From the NCBI GenBank assembly GCA_036676455.1, contig JAKFCW010000040.1, forward strand, positions 1 to 64,000: a stretch of DNA of 64,000 nucleotides. Direction: 5' to 3'. Shown one piece after another: positions 58,391-64,000 of this stretch (within the stretch, counting starts at the first letter, position 1; every line of letters starts with the position of its first letter). The notes below the pieces were generated by a model, which was not told the DNA's origin, made no database searches, and saw only the letters and a program-made list of their open reading frames with translations. The translations under genes were made by a program, and so were the position numbers. The stretch comes from UBA4093 sp036676455. GTDB taxonomy: Bacteria; Cyanobacteriota; Sericytochromatia; S15B-MN24; UBA4093.

Positions 58391-61300
58391 CTAGCTCAGG
58401 GTGAAGTGCCAGACGATGTTGAGCTCGGGATCGATCTCGACGAGGTGATTGTTGCCCGCGTGAAAGACCATCGTGTTGCCGCTCGGCAGGCGCCAGGCGG
58501 CAACCGGGGTGTTGAACTGCATGCCGAAGCGGCCCTTGCGCCCCAGGTACATGGGGTCTCCGCCGTACTGCCACTGGAGCTGGCGGCCGGGGTCGACCTC
58601 GATCACCCGGTGGTTCTGGGTGTCGGAGATGAGCGTGTTGCCGTTTGCCAGACGCCAGGCGAACTCCGGGTGGAAGAGCTGGTTCTCGCCCTTTCCGGGG
58701 AAGCCGGCCTGGCCATAGCTCCACAGGGCCTTGCCCCGCTCGTCGGTTTCCAGGACCTGATGGGCGCCCCAGTCGACGACCAGGAAGCTGCCGCCGGCTA
58801 GCTTGGCGGCATAGGCGGGCCCCTTGAAGCCGTTGAGGCAGGCGGCGACGTCCTGGGTATTGGTGACTTCCAGGACGCGGCCGTTGCCGAAGTCGGCGAC
58901 GACCACCGTGTGATCGGCGGTGCGCTCCGCGCTGCGCGGCTGATTCAGGTGCTTGGCATCTCCCGAGGCGTTGCCGCGCTTGCCGAATTGCCAGACGATG
59001 GCCTGGTCTCGCACCTCGATCACCCGGTGGTTGCCGGTGTCGGCGATGAGCGTGTTGCCGTTGGGAAGCCGGGTCGCCGTGTGCGGCGCGACGATTCGCT
59101 GCTTGTCACCGCTCACCATGCCGGTGAACTGCCAGACCTGCAGCATCTTCCGGTCGACCTCGACCACCCGCCCACCGTTGCGATCGCAGATCAAGAACGT
59201 GTCGGGGAAATTGGCCGGCAGCTCTTGGCCCGCATGCGCGGCCGCATGCGGTTCGGCAGCCGGAGCGCCGGGCATGGGAGCCTGCGCGGCCGGCGACTCG
59301 GGAATGCGGACGGTGAGCTCGCGGGTCGCCGAGGCCGAAGCCGGCAGCGGGGCGGTGCCCGCGCCTGCCAGGTGGTGCTCCCAGAGCACCTTGAGCTCCG
59401 GGTCCACCTCGACCACGCCGTAACGCCCGAGGACGACCGTACCGGTATCGACCCGGAAAGCCGCCATGGGATCCTTGACGCCGATCCCACCCTTCACCGC
59501 TCCGGCCCGGTAATGCCAGACGATCTGCTTCATGTCGTCGAGTTCGAGCACCCGCTGGTTGCCGGTATCGGTGACGAGGACCCGGCCATCGGCCAGGCGA
59601 TAGGCGTAACTGGGCTCGGCGAGCTGACCGATGCCGGAGCCCGCGCCGCCGCCCAGGCGGTTGGCCGCATTACCGTACTGCCAGATCACCTTGCCCTCGG
59701 GCGAGATCTCCACGAGGCGATGGTTGCCGGAATCGGTGATGAGGGTGTTTCCGCTGGCGGATCGCACGGCAGCACTCGGCTTGAAGAGGCCCTGACCCGC
59801 GCAGCCGGCACGACCCGGCTCGCCGTATTGCCAGACGACCTCTCCATCGGGGGAAACCTCGATGACCCGGTGATTGCCGGTATCCGCGATGAGCGTATTG
59901 CCGTCGGATAGGCGGCTAGCACAGCGGGGAGCACGGAGGAACTTGGCGCGATCGCCCGGATCGCCGCCAAAGGACCAGCTGATCTTCTGGGTGAGGGGAT
60001 CGATCTCGATGACCTTGCCCGCGCCCACGTCCGTGGCCAGGATCCGGCCGTTGGGGAGGAAGGTCGCACCGCCCGCGTTCACGCCCTTGAAGGCGACGGC
60101 GTCGCGATCCCGGGAGATCTCGGTGAGCTGGCGCTTGAGGTTCTCGGGCAAGAGGACCTTGCCGCCGCGCACGCCGGCATCCACGGCATGCGGCAGCTCC
60201 CGGGCCAGGCGAGGACCCGGAGATGGCGCCGCAGGCGCAGGCCCGGGTGCATGATCGGGTGCCGCCGACCGAGGCGCGGGAGCGCCCGCGGGACGAGGCA
60301 GCGGTGCCGGCGCACCGGGACGGGGGCTCGGGGCTCCCCCAGGGGTGGGAGCAGCAGGGGCCGGCCCAGGTTGCGCGGCTCCCCCCGGGGGCGGCGGCGG
60401 AGGTAACGGAGCGCCACTTCCCGGAGGCGGGGGAGGCGGTGGGGGCTGAGGACCTCTCGCAGCACCAGGCGCCGGGCCCCCGGGCGCCGGCGGCGCGGCG
60501 GGGGCAGGCCCCGCGGTGGGCGAACCGGTGGCGCCCGGGCCGCCGGTGCCCGGTCCACGGGTCACGGGGGTCAGGTTCTTCATCGTCTGATACGACTCCA
60601 TCAGGACCGGATAGCGCTCGTCCATGAAGCGCTCCAGCTCCTCGACGGTGATCGGGATGAAGCGGGTGTCCAGGCCGCCCGCCAGCTGCTGGGCGATCTG
60701 CTGGGAGGCCGCGTCGCGCGGGTTGACCATCGCGATGTTGAGGTGCTTGCCGTCCCGGAAAAGCGGCACCATGCCCATCGTGCGGATCAGCCGCTCGGGC
60801 AGCTGGGCCAGGATGGTCGGGTCGATCGCGGGATCCATCAAAGGCCCCGTGACCTCCTCGTTCTCCATGAGGCGCTGTGCCTCGCCCGGAGCCAGGAGGC
60901 CCATCCGGACCAGCATGGTCTCCAGATCAGGGCGAGGGGGCAGCCACTCGGCCGGCGGGGGGAAGGCCAGCCCCAGTGGTAAGCTGGGAAGCGGGATCTC
61001 CGAAAGGACCTGGCGTTTCGCCAGATCGACGACCAGGATCGTCGGACCGCCGGTGACGCGCGACGTGAGCAGGTACGCGAGCTGGCCGTCCGGCGTGATG
61101 GCGATCTGCTCCAGGGGGGCCTCGGGAAGGCGCTTACCCGGGAGGTTCATGAGGTGGCGGACGCGCAGGTCGCCCGTCGAGACGGTGAGCAGCCCCAGCT
61201 CGTCGTTGGCCTTGTAAAAGACGATCAGGAGGTGGGAGGCGTCCGGGGTAACGGCGATCGCTCCCAGCGGCCCGGTCGGGAACGGCTGGTGCTGGACCTT

Positions 61301-62002
61301 CAGGCCGACCACGTCGAGCACGGTGAGCCGGGGCGTGAGGCCGTCCGTGAGGAAGGCCGTGCGGGGCGCCATCGCCATGCCGATGGCCCGGGGGCTGCCG
61401 GCGGCCCGCAGCGCGATCGCGCCCGCCTGCTGACGGGTGTTACCCACGATGACGTGAACCGTGCCGGCGCCCCGGTTGGCGGCGAGCAGGAATTCCCCGC
61501 CCGGAGAAACCAGCAGATCGAGAGGATGGCTCTTGGCGGCCGAGGGAGCCATGCGCGGCGAGGGCAGGTAGCTCAGGCGCGGGCTCTCCTCGCGCCGCGG
61601 AGCCTCGCCGGTGAAGAGGAAGCCTCCGCGCGGCGTGGGAATCAACCCGATCGATTGCTCGGGATTGACGGCGACGGCCCCCAGCAGGCCGGGCTTGGCC
61701 GGGTCGAGGATGAGCACGGTTCCCGCACTCCAGAGCGGCCACTGGCCGAAATCGAGCGGGAGGGGCGCCTCGCCGAGCGAGATCCGATCCTCAAGGCTGC
61801 CGCTGAACGGCTCGAGGCTGACCAGGCCGGTGGCGAGGGGATCGGCCGCGAAGGCATGGCGGGCCGGGAGGCCGGCGGCCTCGGCGTCGGTCAGGATCTT
61901 CTCGCGGGCCTGCTGGATCTGTTCGCGGGTCAACCTGCCGGCCCCGACCAGCAGTTCGGTCAGGAGCTCCTCGTTGAAGGACTCGTTATTGGGGTCGGGC
62001 AT
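58391..62002 (-). CDS. Multidomain beta-propeller protein with MshEN-like central domain
   Basis: 1203 residues from the ATG at 62002 (the ATG at 62020 is an alternative). The N-terminal LTELLVGAGRLTREQIQQAR resembles the start of PilB/GspE N-domains. About 90-360 is WD/YVTN-like propeller. About 360-470 resembles a MshEN/T2SSE_N domain (MLVRMGLLAPGEAQRL; LPERLIRTMGMVPLFRDGKH; LNIAMVNPRD). A Pro/Gly/Ala linker (about 480-610) follows. About 615-1203 has at least eight NHL/PQQ-like blades built on GNTLIADTGNHRVIEV. No signal peptide. No ATPase domain follows the MshEN-like part. Role unknown; possibly a c-di-GMP-responsive scaffold. Confidence 0.72.
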   Translation of the reverse strand: MPDPNNESFNEELLTELLVGAGRLTREQIQQAREKILTDAEAAGLPARHAFAADPLATGLVSLEPFSGSLEDRISLGEAPLPLDFGQWPLWSAGTVLILDPAKPGLLGAVAVNPEQSIGLIPTPRGGFLFTGEAPRREESPRLSYLPSPRMAPSAAKSHPLDLLVSPGGEFLLAANRGAGTVHVIVGNTRQQAGAIALRAAGSPRAIGMAMAPRTAFLTDGLTPRLTVLDVVGLKVQHQPFPTGPLGAIAVTPDASHLLIVFYKANDELGLLTVSTGDLRVRHLMNLPGKRLPEAPLEQIAITPDGQLAYLLTSRVTGGPTILVVDLAKRQVLSEIPLPSLPLGLAFPPPAEWLPPRPDLETMLVRMGLLAPGEAQRLMENEEVTGPLMDPAIDPTILAQLPERLIRTMGMVPLFRDGKHLNIAMVNPRDAASQQIAQQLAGGLDTRFIPITVEELERFMDERYPVLMESYQTMKNLTPVTRGPGTGGPGATGSPTAGPAPAAPPAPGGPAPGAARGPQPPPPPPPPGSGAPLPPPPPPGGAAQPGPAPAAPTPGGAPSPRPGAPAPLPRPAGAPAPRSAAPDHAPGPAPAAPSPGPRLARELPHAVDAGVRGGKVLLPENLKRQLTEISRDRDAVAFKGVNAGGATFLPNGRILATDVGAGKVIEIDPLTQKISWSFGGDPGDRAKFLRAPRCASRLSDGNTLIADTGNHRVIEVSPDGEVVWQYGEPGRAGCAGQGLFKPSAAVRSASGNTLITDSGNHRLVEISPEGKVIWQYGNAANRLGGGAGSGIGQLAEPSYAYRLADGRVLVTDTGNQRVLELDDMKQIVWHYRAGAVKGGIGVKDPMAAFRVDTGTVVLGRYGVVEVDPELKVLWEHHLAGAGTAPLPASASATRELTVRIPESPAAQAPMPGAPAAEPHAAAHAGQELPANFPDTFLICDRNGGRVVEVDRKMLQVWQFTGMVSGDKQRIVAPHTATRLPNGNTLIADTGNHRVIEVRDQAIVWQFGKRGNASGDAKHLNQPRSAERTADHTVVVADFGNGRVLEVTNTQDVAACLNGFKGPAYAAKLAGGSFLVVDWGAHQVLETDERGKALWSYGQAGFPGKGENQLFHPEFAWRLANGNTLISDTQNHRVIEVDPGRQLQWQYGGDPMYLGRKGRFGMQFNTPVAAWRLPSGNTMVFHAGNNHLVEIDPELNIVWHFTLS

Positions 62003-62112
62003 GTAGGGCTCTTTCCGCATGGGCAGGGTTGACCGTCAGGCGAGATTTCCGCTATCCTGGCGACATCAGGGCGTTTCCGACACCATTCTAACAAAGGACA
62101 GGAGACCTGGAA

Positions 62113-62289
62113 ATGGCGATGTGTCCGCTCATTAGCTACGCGAACCAAAAGGCCGAGTGCGTGCACGCGGATTGCGCGCTTTACAATGCCAAGGAAGAGC
62201 AGTGCGGGCTCCTGTCTCCCAGTAACCGCATCGAGGAAGGCTTTGACCGCCTGGTCGCCGCGATCAACGACATCCGCGTCCGCCTCTAG
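62113..62289 (+). CDS. 58-residue four-cysteine protein
   Basis: A short gene: ATG at 62113 with AGGAG 8 nt upstream, stop at 62287-62289. The protein starts MAMCPLISYANQKAECVHAD and carries cysteines at 4, 16, 21 and 31 (C-x11-C-x4-C-x9-C), followed by a helical tail. The CPxIS...C...CALY pattern resembles small conserved metal-binding proteins of many bacteria. Zinc or an Fe-S cluster is plausible, but the ligand is unproven. A strong hairpin follows. Confidence 0.7.
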   Translation: MAMCPLISYANQKAECVHADCALYNAKEEQCGLLSPSNRIEEGFDRLVAAINDIRVRL

Positions 62290-62316
62290 CGGGTTTAACT
62301 ACCTTCAGACGAAGTG

Positions 62317-62340
62317 AAGGCCCCGCTGCGGCGGGGCCTT
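62317..62340. terminator. Terminator hairpin after the four-cysteine gene
   Basis: A perfect 10-bp stem AAGGCCCCGC / GCGGGGCCTT with loop TGCG, between convergent genes. AAGG...CCTT ends give a short T-containing arm on both strands, so it may act in both directions. Confidence 0.75.
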
Positions 62341-62348
62341 CGAGCTGT

Positions 62349-62630
62349 CTAGAGGGTGGTCGGGTCTCCGTCTTGCTGCTTCTTGCGACGGCGATTGCGC
62401 AGAAGGACCTCAAAGGGGTTTGTCGGGGGTTCCCCCTTGAAACGGAGGCGATCCGAGCCCAGCGGGGCAGATGCGGGGGTCTGCGGGGTTTGAGGGGCGG
62501 CAGCCGATTGGCCGGCGCCAGCTCCTCCGGCACCCGCTCCTCCGAAGCGCGGATCACGGCGGTTGATCTCCTGGAACAACCGTTGATCCGTCGGATCGGG
62601 AAACGAGTTGGAAACCCCGTCGACCGGCAT
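62349..62630 (-). CDS. Small Ala/Pro-rich protein of unknown function
   Basis: 93 residues (MPVDGVSNSFPDPTDQRLFQ), with an Ala/Gly/Pro-rich disordered centre and a basic C-terminus (FEVLLRNRRRKKQQDGD). No recognised domain. It follows the next gene by 6 bp and probably forms an operon with it. The ribosome site is weak. Confidence 0.5.
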   Translation of the reverse strand: MPVDGVSNSFPDPTDQRLFQEINRRDPRFGGAGAGGAGAGQSAAAPQTPQTPASAPLGSDRLRFKGEPPTNPFEVLLRNRRRKKQQDGDPTTL

Positions 62631-62636
62631 GTCCGC

Positions 62637-63062
62637 TTACGCTCCGCGACGCATCTCGGAGACGGCGTTGGCCATGTTGGCGAGCTCGACCTTCTGGGCG
62701 GGCGAGAGGGCAGCGCCGGAACGCTCGGCAACCAGGAGCACGAACTGCTCGGGCTTGCCGCCCGCTTCCTTCCAGAGTCCCTCGATCTCGGCGGGGGCGA
62801 GCTTCTTCACGGCGGGCTTGGCCGCGCCGCGGACGCCCAGGTCGCCCATCAGGCGATCCATGCCGGGCTCGACGCCAGCGCTGGCCGCCAACCGGTTGGA
62901 GGCGCTGCCGATGAGGTTCACGTCTCCCTGGGCAGGCACACGAGCCGCCGGCTCCGCGGCCGCGCCGGCTTGAGCAGGCTGCACAGCCTCCCGGGCATTG
63001 GAGAGCATGCGCTTGAAGATGTCCCCGATCCCACCGCCGTTAGGATTAATCGTGCCGCTCAT
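62637..63062 (-). CDS. Small Ala-rich protein of unknown function
   Basis: 141 residues. The N-terminus is Gly-rich then helical (DIFKRMLSNAREAVQPAQAG), the middle is Ala-rich, and there is a C-terminal helical domain (LAPAEIEGLWKEAGGKPEQF; LSPAQKVELANMANAVSEMR). GGGAG 8 nt before the ATG supports the start. No family recognised. Composition resembles secreted or disordered assembly factors, but there is no signal peptide. Confidence 0.55.
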   Translation of the reverse strand: MSGTINPNGGGIGDIFKRMLSNAREAVQPAQAGAAAEPAARVPAQGDVNLIGSASNRLAASAGVEPGMDRLMGDLGVRGAAKPAVKKLAPAEIEGLWKEAGGKPEQFVLLVAERSGAALSPAQKVELANMANAVSEMRRGA

Positions 63063-63396
63063 ATTGGATACTCCCTTAAATCATCTTGCGTTTTCAGAAG
63101 GTGACGACCGGTCACCGGGTGGGGATGTTTCCCCCGACACCCTCCTTATCGCCTCCCAGGATTTTAACCTTGCTAGTTTAAAGTCCGTTTAAACGATAAA
63201 TTTACAATCTTTTAAAAATGACGGGCGAAAGTCGCGCCCGATCCGGGTCTTCCCCTGGTTAACCTTGAGATAACCTTGGACGGCTGCCCTTAATCAGTTA
63301 ACCAAGCCTTAACCCGAGCACCCCTTCGGGACAATCTGATAACCCAAAGCAAACTCAAACTTAACAGCTATTTAAGGCTACGAGCCGATCTGCGCC
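63063..63396. other. AT-rich intergenic region with AACCTTG repeats
   Basis: This 334-bp gap is markedly A+T-richer than its surroundings. AACCTTG occurs at 63166-63172, 63261-63267 and 63272-63278, with related TTAACC and GTTAACCAAG motifs. A GTTTAAAC palindrome lies near 63187 and a GGTGAC-GACC-GGTCACC-like dyad near 63100. It should carry the promoter of the minus-strand unit ending at 62349, but I could not pick a confident -35/-10 pair. No ORF seen. Confidence 0.5.
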
Positions 63397-64000
63397 TTAC
63401 CAGTCGGCGGAGCGTGCGTCGGGGATCACCTGGCGAATTCGCCCGGTGGAGACCTTCACAGCATAGAGATCGATCGTGGACTGAAGCTTGCCGGTAGATG
63501 GATGAAAGTTGCTTTCGAAGAGAATCTCGCCATCAGGCCCCCAGACCGGATGCCGGCAGAAGCCGCCTTCCGGCGATCGCGTCAGGCGAATGCCCACCGG
63601 ACGCGTGGACTCGGCCAGGTCGACGCTGGTGAAGTAGATGTCCAGGGAACCTTCCAGGTTGGAGACGTAGGCGATCTGCTGGCCCGAGGGCGACCAGGCT
63701 GGCTCCATGCAGTTTCCCGTGGCCAGCAGCGCGCGTGACGACTCGCCGCGCGCCCCCGAGACCCAGATCTGCCAGGTCCCGGTCGCCAGGCGGCGAGCCC
63801 ATGCGAGCTGCTTGCCATCGGGAGAGAAGACGGGGTTCGCGGAGATGCCCGATCCGCCCACCAGATCGCGCATCGCTCCCGTGTAGGCATCGAGCTCGCG
63901 GATCTCGTTGCGCATGCCGAGGTGCGAGCTGCGCACCGCGACGGTGAAGGCGAAGCGCTTTCCCTGGTTGCTGTAACTGAGCTCGGAGGCAGAGTCCGGC
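63397..64000 (-). CDS. TolB/WD40-like beta-propeller protein (partial, N-terminus off the right edge)
   Basis: The C-terminal 200 codons are present and the frame remains open to the window edge. Repeats of the TolB/PD40 type are clear: ANPVFSPDGKQLAWARRL, EPAWSPSGQQIAYVSNL and HPVWGPDGEILFESNF, each followed by a short linker strand set. PD40 propellers bind peptides or other envelope proteins. The missing N-terminus prevents deciding whether it is exported, and an internal GTG at 63936 is not taken as the start because the repeat pattern continues upstream. Confidence 0.75.
   Translation of the reverse strand, partial: PDSASELSYSNQGKRFAFTVAVRSSHLGMRNEIRELDAYTGAMRDLVGGSGISANPVFSPDGKQLAWARRLATGTWQIWVSGARGESSRALLATGNCMEPAWSPSGQQIAYVSNLEGSLDIYFTSVDLAESTRPVGIRLTRSPEGGFCRHPVWGPDGEILFESNFHPSTGKLQSTIDLYAVKVSTGRIRQVIPDARSADW

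Noticed and set aside
58600..59900. Spaced direct repeats resembling a CRISPR array
   Set aside because: They are in-frame codons of propeller blades (GNTLIADTGNHRVIEV) with irregular spacing and diverged copies; no cas genes are present.

Overview
The window is a GC-rich chromosomal segment, roughly 64% G+C by eye. It comes from a flagellated, diderm, free-living bacterium. The flagellar operon has the order and accessory genes seen in Firmicutes-type systems: fliY with a CheC-like domain, flbD/swrD, a short FlhB-like gene, a second fliK-like gene and cheC. Yet the organism also has a secretin (42338-43378) and an S-layer-homology outer-membrane protein (36176-37942), so it is not monoderm. 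The palindrome GCGATCGC, usually as GGCGATCGCC, occurs about 30 times by my manual count, where base composition predicts about two. This is the HIP1 signature of cyanobacteria. panC and cmk, which are fused in cyanobacteria, sit here as overlapping genes. I infer a non-photosynthetic lineage related to cyanobacteria (Sericytochromatia-like), with moderate to low confidence. No rRNA, tRNA, CRISPR, transposase or phage gene was recognised.

Layout. (1) 1-28862, minus strand: one very long flagellar/chemotaxis gene string. Transcription runs from high to low coordinates: flgB-flgC-fliE, a 304-bp hairpin-rich gap, then fliF-G-H-I-J, a putative zinc metalloprotease, a FlaG-like protein, fliK, flgD, a small operon protein, flgE, a second fliK-like gene, an FlhB-tail gene, a mini-ORF, flbD, motA-motB, fliL-M-Y, cheY, fliO-P-Q-R, flhB-flhA, a PilZ protein, cheR, cheA and a partial cheC. 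(2) 28948-35293: cmk-panC, a PRC-barrel-like protein, an APC-family transporter, an exported unknown and a phosphohexomutase. (3) 35384-38385: an LmeA/DUF2993-type protein, an SLH protein with a long Pro-rich spacer, and a DUF192 protein. (4) 38390-48232, minus strand: a complete tad/Flp pilus locus with two identical flp pilin genes, tadV, TadE/G-like genes, cpaB, a secretin, a single-ORF fusion of TadZ and TadA ATPases, tadB and tadC.

(5) 48513-55150: a DUF4015-type glycosidase-like lipoprotein, a DEAD-box helicase with a structured leader, an exported PHP phosphoesterase, a MiaE-like hydroxylase, two unknown proteins and two tandem DUF1622-like membrane proteins. (6) 55321-62002: a Clp ATPase with a ClpE-type zinc finger plus a ClpC-type body, a translationally coupled small protein, a dRS3-like palindromic repeat, and a 1203-residue protein that appears to join a MshEN-like (c-di-GMP-type) domain to two beta-propeller regions. 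(7) 62113-64000: a small four-cysteine protein, two unknown Ala/Pro-rich proteins, an AT-rich gap with AACCTTG repeats, and the C-terminal part of a TolB/WD40-like propeller.

Functionally the window is dominated by two surface machines, the flagellum with its chemosensory output and the Tad pilus. PilZ and possibly MshEN domains suggest cyclic-di-GMP input. The most unusual items are the metalloprotease embedded in the flagellar operon (20904-22028), the TadZ-TadA fusion (40167-42341), the MshEN-like/propeller protein (58391-62002), the duplicated 5' end of flbD (14553-14612), and the hybrid ClpE/ClpC ATPase (55321-58029).
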